Below, in pieces: positions 8,690 through 17,462 of a DNA stretch of 64,000 nucleotides. Numbering within the stretch: the stretch's first letter is position 1; every line of letters begins with the position of its first letter. Source of the stretch: Flavobacterium sp. PMTSA4. Its GTDB lineage: Bacteria > Bacteroidota > Bacteroidia > Flavobacteriales > Flavobacteriaceae. The DNA lies in NCBI RefSeq assembly GCF_032098525.1, contig NZ_CP134890.1, positions 2,728,001 to 2,792,000 of the forward strand, read 5' to 3'. The position numbers were made by a program, and so were the translations under genes. Under the pieces are notes generated by a model. The model saw only the letters and a program-made list of their open reading frames with translations. It searched no databases and had not been told where the DNA came from.

Positions 8690-11600
8690 TTGAAAAATTT
8701 TATCAAAGCCTTATTTGTTTTTATAATTTGCTATACTAGTTCGTACAGTCAAATCGATAATTTTACCTTAACGGTTACAAAAGTAAATGAAACCTGTACA
8801 GCTAATGGAAAGCTTTTTTTTTCAGTGGCAAATACTTTACCTGGTTCTACAATTTTGTACACTATTTATAAGTTGCCAGATTTAGCAACACCAATAACCG
8901 TTACAAGTACTTCTCCTTTAACAGGTTTAACTCAAGGTACATATAGAGTTGTTGCAACTCAGTCTTTTGGAACTCAAACAGCATCAAAGCAACAAGATAT
9001 TATTATACTGAATCAAATTATCAATTTAACCTATCAACTTACCAGTACAAACGAAATGTGTGGTCTTGATGGAACGATAACAGTTACCACTACAACAGGA
9101 ACAGCTGTTTGGTATGAAATTATTTCTGGACCAGTTATAAAACCTTTGCAAACTTCGAATATATTCACCGGACTTTCAGCGGGAGTTTATGTAGTAAGAG
9201 TTATAGATAATTGTGACGAAGCAGTTGTACAAACATATACATTAGAGAGTACTAGTACTGCTATCAATTTTACACTTTCAACACCTTTTTCAGCAACATG
9301 TACTACAGTTACAATTGGTTTTAATGTTTCAACTATACAATCAAATGGAGTAATAAAGTATCCGCTACAAATAAGTAGCCAAGTAAACGCTCCTGGCGGA
9401 ACTATCATTTCAGGAACTGGAGTTATTAGCTCTGGTCAAGTAAATGCTACTAGTTATTCTATATCTGTTCCATTGTACGAACAACAACCATATTCTTATA
9501 GTTTTACAATTGTTGATGGTTGTGGAAATTCTCAAACCATTAATGGTGTGATAAATAATATAACACCTCCAACGTCCACGTTTCAACTTAATTCCCAAGA
9601 TTGTACACATAAAAAAATTAAATTTATTGGAGTTACAGCTATAACGTTGGTTTCGGCACCATCAGGTTTTACAAGTACATTGCCAATAAATTATACGCCA
9701 CAAATTGTACAAAATGAGTTAGAAATTTTTAATTTGGTAGCAGGAGTATACGTGTTTAATGTTACCGATGTTTGTGGAGTTGAGCATGTTTATAATATAG
9801 AAGTTACAGTTGAATCTCCGATTCCACCTTATTATCTAATTTATAATAATAATTGTACAACAGGATCACTGTTGATTTTTGCTATTCAAGGATTAGTCAT
9901 GGTCTCGGCACCAGCTACCTATAATGTAGCCCTGCCGCATGATTACACAAGTACAATAAATTCATCAAATTTCACAGGTTTTGTTAATTTACCTGTTGGG
10001 GTTTATGAATTTGATACTACAGATTTGTGTGGTCAGCATCAACCTATGATAGTAGTGATTTCTCCAATATCTGATTCTCCGGGGTCAAATGTTTTAGAAG
10101 GTTGTGATATTGGTTTAGGGTCTTTAAAAGTTGAAGGACAATTAACTTCTATTATTATGACCTCAGCTCCTTCAACTTACACTGGTTTTTCAATACCTCA
10201 TAATTTTAATTCAATTATAGTTGGAAGTTTTACTACTTTAACTTTGGGTTCGTTGCCGCCAGGAACTTATGTTTTTGAAGTAATTAATGCCTGTGGAATA
10301 ACTTATACTATTTCAAAAGAAGTATTTGGTTATTATGAAAATTCTACCGCAGATTTATCACCCAATTGTGGATCGTTTAATATTAATTTAGTTGAAAATT
10401 CAAACACTTCTAATAATACTTACTGGTTGCAAAAACTTGATACAACAACAGGAAATTGGGTACATCCATTTACTAATGTTATTTATCCTGATGGAACATT
10501 ACCTGTCGACGCAAATTCGTACCCTTTGAATATTGGAAACAATATAAATTTAAATTTGATTGGTCACTTCAGAGTGTTAAAATGTTTTAAGGCATATATT
10601 GATAATACAACAGTTGCAATTAATTGTTTTAGAGTTATTAATGAGTTTGATTTTTCTGGACTTCCATCAATTGAAAATATTAATTCTATTTCGTGTAGTT
10701 CAACCTTTGAGGTACTCGTAAATGCTATAGGTGTTGGACCATTACAATACAGTATAACAACTAAAAATGGTGCTCCCTTTTTAGTTCAAAATGGTACCTC
10801 AAATTATTTTCCAAATTTAGAGCCTGCTATTTATAACTTCAGAGTTGTAGATGCTTGTGGAAATGTGGTAAACCGTGTTTTTGAAATTACAAATCCATTG
10901 CCTTTTGAAGTAACATTTGAAGGTATTGTTTGTGATTTGGAAAATACATCTCTATCGGTTCCAAATTTTTCTTTTCTCCAATATCAATGGTGGAAAGACA
11001 ATCAAACCACAACAATATTAAGCACGACTAGTTCATTAAATTTTACTCCTTTCAATTCTAGTGTCAATAACGGAACTTACTATGTAAACATTGTTTATCC
11101 GGGTAATCCAAATTCATGTTTAAATCAAGTGCTTAGTTATGAAATAAACCTTAATCCAGATACTCCAAATGCTGGTACTGGTCAAACAGTTTCCTATTGT
11201 GGAACTCAAGGAACAATTGATTTGTTTACTCTTTTACAAGGAAGTTATGATAGTGATGGAGTTTGGTCTGAAATGACTAGTAGTGGAATGCTGACCAATA
11301 ATTTTTGGGATTCTTCTTCTATTAATTCGGGTTCATATCAATTTAATTATAGAGTAGAAGGCAGTTGTAATTCTTCTGATGAAGCTACAATTAACATTAC
11401 AATAAATCCAATTCCAGAAACGCCAGTAGCAAGCACTGATGAGGTAGTTTGTGAAACTTCTGATTTGAGTTTATACGCTACTACAGTTGCAAATGCAAGT
11501 TATAACTGGAGTGGACCAAATGGTTTTACTTCTACTGAACAGAATCCATTGTTAAGCAATATTTCTTCGACAGACAATGGAATATACACGGTTTTTATAA

Positions 11601-12136
11601 CTCAAAATGGTTGTAATTCTGAAACTTCAGAGGTTGAGGTTGTGGTGAATGCATTGCCAGATTTTGAATTAAATCAAGAATGTTTGAATAAGGAATATGT
11701 CTTGACTGCTATTTTTAGTGATGAGATGAATTATACTTTTAGTTGGATTGGACCAAATGCTTTTTCAAGTAACCAAAATCCAATAACCATTACTCGCGGT
11801 GAAACGGGCATCTATTCTTTAACAATTACCAATCAAAACAGTTGTTCTACTACCAAAACTATTGACGTTATTCGAACCATGTGTGAAGTGCCTAATGTGA
11901 TTACACCAAACAATGATGGTCTAAATGATGGATTAGATTTAACAGGTTTTGATGTAAAGAATTTAGAAATCTACAACCGTTGGGGAAGAAAAGTTTTTGA
12001 AAAAGGAAACTACATTAACGAATGGCAAGGGCAAAATGATAAAGGAGGTCGACTTCCAGACGGAACATATTTTTATCTGATAACTTTTAATAGTGCAGAA
12101 ACTACAAATGGTTGGATTTTCCTAAGCGCAAATTAA
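8690..12136 (+). CDS. giant secreted protein with T9SS type B (gliding-associated) C-terminal domain, TTG start
   Basis: The 1148-residue protein has a signal peptide (MKNFIKALFVFIICYTSSYS), which supports the TTG at 8690 because no ATG lies nearby. The middle holds repeated beta-sandwich modules with recurring SAPSTY/SAPATY and GvYvFevtDvCG phrases (about residues 300-560), then Ig-like modules (NGTYYVNIVYPG, NGIYTVFITQNGC). The end is a textbook type B sorting domain: VPNVITPNNDGLNDG, LEIYNRWGRKVFEKG, LPDGTYFYLITF. Family knowledge: such proteins are exported by the type IX system and displayed on or released from the surface, often as adhesins. Its stop codon overlaps the stop of the convergent mlaF-like gene. 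Confidence 0.92.
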   Translation: MKNFIKALFVFIICYTSSYSQIDNFTLTVTKVNETCTANGKLFFSVANTLPGSTILYTIYKLPDLATPITVTSTSPLTGLTQGTYRVVATQSFGTQTASKQQDIIILNQIINLTYQLTSTNEMCGLDGTITVTTTTGTAVWYEIISGPVIKPLQTSNIFTGLSAGVYVVRVIDNCDEAVVQTYTLESTSTAINFTLSTPFSATCTTVTIGFNVSTIQSNGVIKYPLQISSQVNAPGGTIISGTGVISSGQVNATSYSISVPLYEQQPYSYSFTIVDGCGNSQTINGVINNITPPTSTFQLNSQDCTHKKIKFIGVTAITLVSAPSGFTSTLPINYTPQIVQNELEIFNLVAGVYVFNVTDVCGVEHVYNIEVTVESPIPPYYLIYNNNCTTGSLLIFAIQGLVMVSAPATYNVALPHDYTSTINSSNFTGFVNLPVGVYEFDTTDLCGQHQPMIVVISPISDSPGSNVLEGCDIGLGSLKVEGQLTSIIMTSAPSTYTGFSIPHNFNSIIVGSFTTLTLGSLPPGTYVFEVINACGITYTISKEVFGYYENSTADLSPNCGSFNINLVENSNTSNNTYWLQKLDTTTGNWVHPFTNVIYPDGTLPVDANSYPLNIGNNINLNLIGHFRVLKCFKAYIDNTTVAINCFRVINEFDFSGLPSIENINSISCSSTFEVLVNAIGVGPLQYSITTKNGAPFLVQNGTSNYFPNLEPAIYNFRVVDACGNVVNRVFEITNPLPFEVTFEGIVCDLENTSLSVPNFSFLQYQWWKDNQTTTILSTTSSLNFTPFNSSVNNGTYYVNIVYPGNPNSCLNQVLSYEINLNPDTPNAGTGQTVSYCGTQGTIDLFTLLQGSYDSDGVWSEMTSSGMLTNNFWDSSSINSGSYQFNYRVEGSCNSSDEATINITINPIPETPVASTDEVVCETSDLSLYATTVANASYNWSGPNGFTSTEQNPLLSNISSTDNGIYTVFITQNGCNSETSEVEVVVNALPDFELNQECLNKEYVLTAIFSDEMNYTFSWIGPNAFSSNQNPITITRGETGIYSLTITNQNSCSTTKTIDVIRTMCEVPNVITPNNDGLNDGLDLTGFDVKNLEIYNRWGRKVFEKGNYINEWQGQNDKGGRLPDGTYFYLITFNSAETTNGWIFLSAN

Positions 12137-12897
12137 ATTTCTTTATTCTGTGCTTTTCTGATTTTTTTGAACAAATTAGACGAATACACAAAATCTGTCA
12201 CGGCTTCGTTATCGGTTTTAAAAATGTCTTTTTTAGAACCTTCCCAAGCTAAAACTCCATTTTTTAAGAATACAATTTTCTCGCCAATTTCCATTACCGA
12301 GTTCATGTCGTGTGTATTAATAACCGTAGTAATATTGTATTCAACGGTAATTTCATGAATCAAGTTGTCAATAACAATAGCGGTTTTTGGGTCTAATCCT
12401 GAGTTTGGTTCATCACAAAACAAGTATTTCGGGTTGTTTACAATAGCGCGTGCAATTGCAACACGTTTTTGCATTCCTCCAGAAAGTTCCGATGGTTTTT
12501 TATGATTGGCATCAACAAGTTTTACTCTTTCAATTACAAAGTTTACACGCTCTTTTATTTCAGCAGGTGTTTTTTCGGTGAACATTCTCAATGGGAAACC
12601 AACATTTTCTTCCACAGTCATACTGTCAAACAAAGCACTACCTTGAAATACCATACCAATTTCGGTACGCAAAGCTCTTTTTTCATCATCGGTCAAGTCA
12701 GTATATATTCTTCCATCAAAAGCAATCGTTCCTTTATCTGGCGTGTGAATTCCTAATAACGATTTCAATAAAACAGTTTTACCAGAACCACTTTGCCCAA
12801 TAATTAAATTGGTTTTTCCTGTTTCAAAAGAAGTTGTAATTCCTTTTAAAACTTTTGCATCTCCAAACGATTTTTCTACATCTTTTACCTCTATCAT
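12133..12897 (-). CDS. ABC transporter ATP-binding protein, MlaF-like
   Basis: The 254-residue protein starts MIEVKDVEKSFGDAKVL at 12897. The ATG overlaps the permease stop (ATGA), so the longer reading starting at 12957 is rejected. Walker A is GQSGSGKT (about 37-44), the signature LSGGMQKRVAIARA, Walker B YLFCDEPNSGLDP, and the switch His is in NTHDM. SGGMQKRVA is characteristic of the Mla/Ttg2/Mce ATPase group. With the MlaE-like permease it should energise phospholipid transport for outer-membrane lipid asymmetry. No MCE-domain gene lies adjacent. Confidence 0.9.
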   Translation of the reverse strand: MIEVKDVEKSFGDAKVLKGITTSFETGKTNLIIGQSGSGKTVLLKSLLGIHTPDKGTIAFDGRIYTDLTDDEKRALRTEIGMVFQGSALFDSMTVEENVGFPLRMFTEKTPAEIKERVNFVIERVKLVDANHKKPSELSGGMQKRVAIARAIVNNPKYLFCDEPNSGLDPKTAIVIDNLIHEITVEYNITTVINTHDMNSVMEIGEKIVFLKNGVLAWEGSKKDIFKTDNEAVTDFVYSSNLFKKIRKAQNKEI

Positions 12898-13643
12898 GAT
12901 GCTAATAATAATTGTGTTACTATATAGTTTACCAAAATAATTACTACTGATGTCCAAACGAAGGCTACCGTACTTGCTTTACCAACTTCCAGTGCGCCAC
13001 CTTTCATATAATAACCATGAAACGACGGAATAGTAGCAAGAATGATAGCAAATAGTAATGTTTTTATAAAGGCATAAGCAATATGAAACGGAATAAATTC
13101 GGTTTGAATTCCTTGAATAAATTCAAAACTACTTGTAAAACCGCCATAAACACCTGCCATCCATCCGCCAAGGATTCCTAGAAACATAGAAATACCAATA
13201 ACAAAAGGATAAAGCAGTAGCGCAATAAGTTTAGGAAATACCAAATAGTTCAACGAATTAACACCCATAACTTCCAACGCATCAATTTGCTCTGTCACAC
13301 GCATAGTTCCGATACTAGAAGTAATGAACGAACCCATTTTTCCCGCCATAATGATGGAGATAAACGTAGGTGCAAATTCCAGAATAACCGATTGTCTAGT
13401 GGCAAAACCAATTAAATGTTTTGGAATTAAAGGATTGGTTAAATTCAACGCTGTTTGTATGGAAACCACACCACCAACGAAAAAGGATATAAAAGCAACA
13501 ATTCCTAGCGAATCTATAATTAAATCATCGGTTTCTTTGATGATTAAACCTTTCATCACAGACCATTTTGTGGGTTTATTGAATACTTCTTTTAGCATCA
13601 AAAAGTATTTTCCAATCTGCGATAGATAGCGAATGAGCATCAT
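12894..13643 (-). CDS. MlaE-like ABC permease
   Basis: The 249-residue membrane protein belongs to the MlaE/YrbE family: IIDSLGIVAFISFFVGGV, LEFAPTFISIIMAGKMGSF and MRVTEQIDALEVMGVN are the diagnostic conserved segments. It has about five to six membrane helices. It is coupled to the ATPase by a 4-nt ATGA overlap. Role from family knowledge: inner-membrane component of a phospholipid transporter. Confidence 0.92.
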   Translation of the reverse strand: MMLIRYLSQIGKYFLMLKEVFNKPTKWSVMKGLIIKETDDLIIDSLGIVAFISFFVGGVVSIQTALNLTNPLIPKHLIGFATRQSVILEFAPTFISIIMAGKMGSFITSSIGTMRVTEQIDALEVMGVNSLNYLVFPKLIALLLYPFVIGISMFLGILGGWMAGVYGGFTSSFEFIQGIQTEFIPFHIAYAFIKTLLFAIILATIPSFHGYYMKGGALEVGKASTVAFVWTSVVIILVNYIVTQLLLAS

Positions 13644-13659
13644 AATTTTTAAATAATGT

Positions 13660-13667
13660 CAAAAATA
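13660..13667 (-). promoter_or_regulatory. candidate -7 element (TATTTTTG) for the mlaE-mlaF unit
   Basis: On the minus strand TATTTTTG fits TAnnTTTG. It lies 16 nt upstream of the permease start at 13643. Confidence 0.45.
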
Positions 13668-13673
13668 GTCAGA

Positions 13674-13712
13674 AGTTATGAGTTTTGGGTAATGAGTTAT
13701 GAGTTTTTTCAG
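13674..13712. repeat. two-unit 21-bp repeat with 7-bp sub-period
   Basis: The phrase agttatgagtttt occurs at 13674 and again at 13695, exactly 21 bp later. Within the unit the heptamers agttatg, agttttg, ggtaatg recur in register, so the basic step is 7 bp. It lies between two minus-strand genes. Confidence 0.6.
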
Positions 13713-14561
13713 TTAAAAAAGCTTCTCCTTCATTTTTTTCCAACGGTAGTTTCTAATGAATTTAGCTTGTTCCTCAGTAACCAACAAAGGTTTGTGGGTT
13801 GCTTTTGCTTTTCTGAACCCATTGAGATAATCCAGAAACAGCATAGGTTTCTTTTTTCGCAGTGCAAGTTTTAAGGAAGCAATAGCCGTAATCCAAAATC
13901 CATAACCCAAACTATAAAAGGCTTCACCTTGTTTATAGCGTGCCGCTTTATCATAACTTGCACCTGTAGGTTTCAGATGTTTTACTTTCAGGGTTTCATC
14001 AGTTACTACTTTCCAATTATAAAATTTACAGAGTAATTCGTCAACGGTATCCCAACCCATAGCGGGTTTTAAACCACCAATTTGTTGAAAGCACTCTTTT
14101 CTATAAGCTTTAAAAGCACCTCTGATGTGGTCCTTATCGGTTAGGTTTTCTAAAATCCATTCGCCATTTTTTTCGATGTAGGCAAAACCACCAACCATTC
14201 CAATACGATCATCCGATTGAAAATGTTTGATAATCGTTTCAAAGTAATTGGATGGAAAAATCAAATCGGCATCGGCTTTTACAATAAAATCATAGTTATC
14301 GTCTAGAGCTTCTAAACCTTTTTGAAAAGCCTGAATCACTTTGCTTCCCGGAAGATGAATAGCATCCGAAGTTTTATTGACTAGAGAAATAAAAGGATAT
14401 TTTTCGCAAAACGATTCAATTACTCTTTCGGTATTATCCGTAGAACCATCATTTACTACCACAATTTTTGAAGGCAAAACAGTTTGCTCTACCAATGATT
14501 GTAAAGTCAGTGCTACAAACAGCTCTTCGTTATAGGTAGGAATGACAAGGTAATATTTCAT
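13713..14561 (-). CDS. family 2 glycosyltransferase
   Basis: The 282-residue protein has the GT-A fold start VIPTYNEELF, VVVNDGSTDNTERV, and VKADADLIFP supplying the DxD nucleotide-sugar/metal site (about 95-101). GWDTVDELLCKF follows in the acceptor region. No strong membrane helices, so it is cytoplasmic or peripheral. It overlaps the upstream methyltransferase gene by one base (TAATG on the minus strand), so the two probably act on the same glycan or lipid; which one is not visible. Confidence 0.9.
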   Translation of the reverse strand: MKYYLVIPTYNEELFVALTLQSLVEQTVLPSKIVVVNDGSTDNTERVIESFCEKYPFISLVNKTSDAIHLPGSKVIQAFQKGLEALDDNYDFIVKADADLIFPSNYFETIIKHFQSDDRIGMVGGFAYIEKNGEWILENLTDKDHIRGAFKAYRKECFQQIGGLKPAMGWDTVDELLCKFYNWKVVTDETLKVKHLKPTGASYDKAARYKQGEAFYSLGYGFWITAIASLKLALRKKKPMLFLDYLNGFRKAKATHKPLLVTEEQAKFIRNYRWKKMKEKLF

Positions 14562-15085
14562 TATTTTACTTTTTCAGCATAAACCAAATAATACCTTGGT
14601 GTAAAAAACCTTAGGATAGGACGGAAGCCCAGTTTTTTTACAGGATGTGTAAACTGTACACGCTCTATGATTTTAAATCCTGTTTTTTCCAAAAGCCAGT
14701 CCAGTTGCCAGTCTTCAAACTCGTGGTAGTGTCTGTCCCATTTGTCGGTTTTACTTCTGTATGCCGACTGAAACCACAAACGCATCGGGATTGAAATTAA
14801 TACTTTGTCGCATTTTACGTTTTGCAATACCGTATACGGATTCAATAAATGTTCAAAAATTTCAAAAGCAGTGAATACCTCATACTGTTCTTTTTGCAAC
14901 GCTGATTGGTCTTTGTCTAAATCTTCGCCTTTAGTATTGATGACATTGTAGCCATTGTCTTCCATGATTTTCGAAAACGGATTGGGCACACCCAAATCAA
15001 AAATGGTTTCACTAGTTTTGATGTGTTTTTTCAGGAAATCTAGTGTAATGTTAAAGCGCTTGCTTGGGTATGTCTTCTCGTACAT
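14561..15085 (-). CDS. class I SAM-dependent methyltransferase-like protein
   Basis: The 174-residue protein shows ETIFDLGVPNPFSKIMEDNG (glycine-loop position, with fewer glycines than usual), NTKGEDLDKD (acidic end of strand 2) and VFTAFEIFEHLLNPY (motif following strand 4). It is shorter than the average for the fold, and the SAM loop is atypical, so activity is likely but not certain. It is coupled to the glycosyltransferase gene downstream. Confidence 0.75.
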   Translation of the reverse strand: MYEKTYPSKRFNITLDFLKKHIKTSETIFDLGVPNPFSKIMEDNGYNVINTKGEDLDKDQSALQKEQYEVFTAFEIFEHLLNPYTVLQNVKCDKVLISIPMRLWFQSAYRSKTDKWDRHYHEFEDWQLDWLLEKTGFKIIERVQFTHPVKKLGFRPILRFFTPRYYLVYAEKVK

Positions 15086-15147
15086 AGTGACTATGAAATT
15101 TACTGGCGTAAAGGTACAAAGTTTTAAGAATTGTGCTCACGTTACTT

Positions 15148-15777
15148 CTATTCTTTATCTTTACTTTTCATCAACATTGGTAAATCGGTAAAAAGTTTTT
15201 CTAACAGATTAAAAAATGTTTGAAAATCGCCTGAAATGGTTGAAGATAATTTTTTTTCTAAAGAGATTCTTTTATCAATATTTTCAAGAGGCATTTCTTC
15301 TCCAACACACATATAAACAGTTCCTCCTGCGATTTCAATTTCATCTCCTTCAATATAAAGTCTGTCTGCTCCATATCCTGTTCCTGGAGGTATTGGAATT
15401 CCTTTTGTTTTTTGTTTCAATTTTGTTTCGCTGATTTTTGACTTAATTGCTTCTAATGCATCATCTCCCAGAACAACCTGTTTTTGATAATTAATGTAAT
15501 TCCAATCATCATTATCAGGTGATTTAAAGTTTAAAATCATAAGAGAATCAATTATAACTACTTCATACCAATATCTGTTTCCAGTAGAATATCCATCAGT
15601 ATGATAATAATCAAGTTTGAATTTTGCATTTTTTACTCCTTCAAATGCATTAATAGAGGTGGTATCTATTTCAACTGATTCAAAACTTAGTTCAACAGAA
15701 TTTTTCTGAGCTACGATTGGGATAGTCATTGATAAAAATAATATGCTTACCTTTAAGGAATAAAATATTTTTTTCAT
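15148..15777 (-). CDS. exported protein of unknown function
   Basis: The 209-residue protein begins with a clear signal peptide (KVSILFLSMTIPIVAQ). The mature part is mixed alpha/beta, with FKLDYYHTDGYSTGNRYWYE and a GIPIPPGTGYGADRLYIEG stretch. I recognise no domain. It is followed on its 3' side by nothing but the methyltransferase pair 62 nt away, and its 5' side faces the repeat region. Probably periplasmic. Confidence 0.7.
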   Translation of the reverse strand: MKKIFYSLKVSILFLSMTIPIVAQKNSVELSFESVEIDTTSINAFEGVKNAKFKLDYYHTDGYSTGNRYWYEVVIIDSLMILNFKSPDNDDWNYINYQKQVVLGDDALEAIKSKISETKLKQKTKGIPIPPGTGYGADRLYIEGDEIEIAGGTVYMCVGEEMPLENIDKRISLEKKLSSTISGDFQTFFNLLEKLFTDLPMLMKSKDKE

Positions 15778-15936
15778 GATATTTTTTTAAAATAAGTAGA
15801 GTTATTTTGCGTCTCTTTCTTAAGATAGTTAATCCAAAAATAACCAATTCCTTTTTCAAATCACCCTTTTTTTAGTTGCGAGTTAAAAAACATGAATTAC
15901 GAGTTGGTAATTAATGTTAGCTGTTGTAAAATTATC

Positions 15937-16230
15937 GTTGCAAGTGATTAAAAAAAAGTTGCTGATTCCCCAAAATAAGTTGCTGGACACCCAAAAAAAG
16001 TTGCTTGGTGGGTAAAATAAGTTGTTGGACACCCAAAAAAAGTTGCTGGGTAGAGTAAAAAAGTTGCAGGACGCCCAAAAAAAGTTGCTTGGTGGGTAAA
16101 AAAAGTTGCAGGACGCCCAAAAAAAGTTGCTGGGTGTGGTAAAAAAGTTGCTGGACACCCAAAAAAAGTTGCTGGACACCCAAAAAAAGTTGCTGCGTGG
16201 GGTAAAAAAGTTGTTTCTTGGGTAAAAATC
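15937..16230. repeat. 14-unit tandem array, exact 21-bp period, with alternating complementary cores
   Basis: Fourteen consecutive units start with gttg at 15937, 15958, 15979, 16000 and so on to 16210, never changing length. Each is gttgc, then a variable 8-9 bp GC core, then an A-tract of about 4-8. The cores are of two kinds: ggacaccc/ggacgccc and ggtgggt/gggtgtgg. These are partly complementary, so neighbouring units can form small hairpins (for example gggtgt at 16132-16137 with acacccc-type cores at 16155-16160). A degenerate unit may precede at 15916. Confidence 0.95.
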
Positions 16231-16255
16231 AACATTTTTTTCTGTTTTAGCTAAA

Positions 16256-16309
16256 AGTTTTGACCTGACAGCTCCTAGTTTTGACCTGACGGCTCCTAGT
16301 TTTGACCTT
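16256..16309. repeat. second 21-bp array, unrelated sequence
   Basis: The phrase agttttgacctgac recurs at 16256 and 16277, and agttttgacct again at 16298, exactly 21 bp apart each time. The rest of the unit is agctcct or ggctcct. It lies 25 bp beyond the end of the larger 21-bp array and shares no sequence with it. Confidence 0.9.
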
Positions 16310-16403
16310 AAATGTTAAATTTTCAAGGCTATTCTACCTTGTAATTATTTAAAATTAAGTCTACTTTCTATTATGTATAACCTTCTATGAAGTCTAATAA
16401 AGT

Positions 16404-17462
16404 CTATACTTTATACACTATTGCATTGACATTCATTCCCGCACCAACAGAAGCAAAAAGAATGATATCACCTTTGGATAACGAATGATTTTCGAGATTT
16501 CCTTTGATTAATAGGTCATAAAGCGTGGGCACGGTAGCAACGCTGGAGTTACCCAGTTTGTGAATACTCATTGGCATGATACCTTCGGGAGTTTGTTGTT
16601 TGTAAATTCTGTAGAATCGTTGAATAATGGCTTCGTCCATTTTTTCGTTGGCTTGGTGGATGAGCACTTTTTTCACCTGACTGATATCAACACCGCTTTT
16701 TTCCAAACAAGCTGCCATGGCTTTTGGCACTTCGCTCAACGCGAATTCATATATTTTACGACCATACATTTTGATGTAGCGAACATCTGGGTCGTGTTCT
16801 GTATTGAACGAATTTCCAAAAAATAAATAATGAGCTTCATCATAGGTAAACGATGCCGATTCGTGTGCAAGGATTCCGCTATCATCATCAGTTGCTTCAA
16901 TAATAGTTGCGCCAGCACCATCCGAATAAATCATGCTGTCTCTGTCGTGCAAATCAACCACGCGCGAAAGAGTTTCGGCGCCAATAACCAAACATTTCTT
17001 AGCCATACCTGCTTTGATGAATGCCCAAGCCTGAATTACTGATTCTACCCAACCCGGACAACCAAAAAGCATGTCATAAGCCACACATTTTGGGTTTTTA
17101 ATGCGTAAATCGTGTTTGACACGTGCTGCTAAACTTGGCAACATATCCGATTGGATGGCGCCTTTTTTTACGTTTCCAAAATTATGTGCCATAATGATAT
17201 AGTCCAATGTTTCTGGGTCAATTTTGGCGTCTTCAATGGCAATTTTGGCAGCAATAGTGGCAATATCCGAAGTCAACAAATCATCCTTTACATAACGGCG
17301 TTCTTGTATTCCGGTAATTTCTAAAAATTTTTGTGCCACCACATCGTTTGGATGCGGAAAAGGTGTTCCGTCATCGTTTAAGAAAACATGTTTTGCAAAA
17401 TCGATATTCGAGACAACTTCTGTTGGGATATAGCTTCCTGAGCCGGTTATTTTTATATTCAT
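16404..17462 (-). CDS. beta-ketoacyl-ACP synthase III-like (thiolase superfamily) protein
   Basis: The 352-residue protein has the FabH-type layout: GSGSYIPTEVVSN at the start, the nucleophile in DMLFGCPGWVESV (Cys near 134), VLIHQANEKMDEAI with the catalytic His (about 265), and LGNSSVATVPTL with the Asn. Compared with FabH the insert near residues 25-55 is longer, as in OleA- or DarB-like relatives. Its role may be initiation of fatty-acid synthesis or a secondary pathway such as aryl-polyene or alkylresorcinol-type lipids; the neighbours do not decide. Confidence 0.85.
   Translation of the reverse strand: MNIKITGSGSYIPTEVVSNIDFAKHVFLNDDGTPFPHPNDVVAQKFLEITGIQERRYVKDDLLTSDIATIAAKIAIEDAKIDPETLDYIIMAHNFGNVKKGAIQSDMLPSLAARVKHDLRIKNPKCVAYDMLFGCPGWVESVIQAWAFIKAGMAKKCLVIGAETLSRVVDLHDRDSMIYSDGAGATIIEATDDDSGILAHESASFTYDEAHYLFFGNSFNTEHDPDVRYIKMYGRKIYEFALSEVPKAMAACLEKSGVDISQVKKVLIHQANEKMDEAIIQRFYRIYKQQTPEGIMPMSIHKLGNSSVATVPTLYDLLIKGNLENHSLSKGDIILFASVGAGMNVNAIVYKV

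Larger units (their letters stand above)
15778..16403. other. 626-nt intergenic region made mostly of periodic repeats
   Basis: There is no supportable gene here. It holds a weak 21-bp-spaced pair near 15879/15900 (gcgagtt, acgagtt), the main 21-bp array (15937-16230), a second unrelated 21-bp array (16256-16309), and a plain AT-rich stretch (16310-16403). The minus-strand reading frames over the array are all open only because the unit is 7 codons long and stop-free. Confidence 0.85.

Noticed and set aside
12898..12957. Longer start for the MlaF-like ATPase
   Set aside because: It would overlap the permease gene by 64 nt; the ATGA overlap at 12894-12897 is the usual coupling.
15883..16235. 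Three overlapping minus-strand reading frames of Phe/Ser-rich heptads
   Set aside because: They exist because the 21-bp unit is stop-free in all three frames. No start context or domain, and all frames are equally open, which argues against coding.
15937..16309. CRISPR array
   Set aside because: The units are tandem without unique spacers of 30+ bp, and no cas genes are present.
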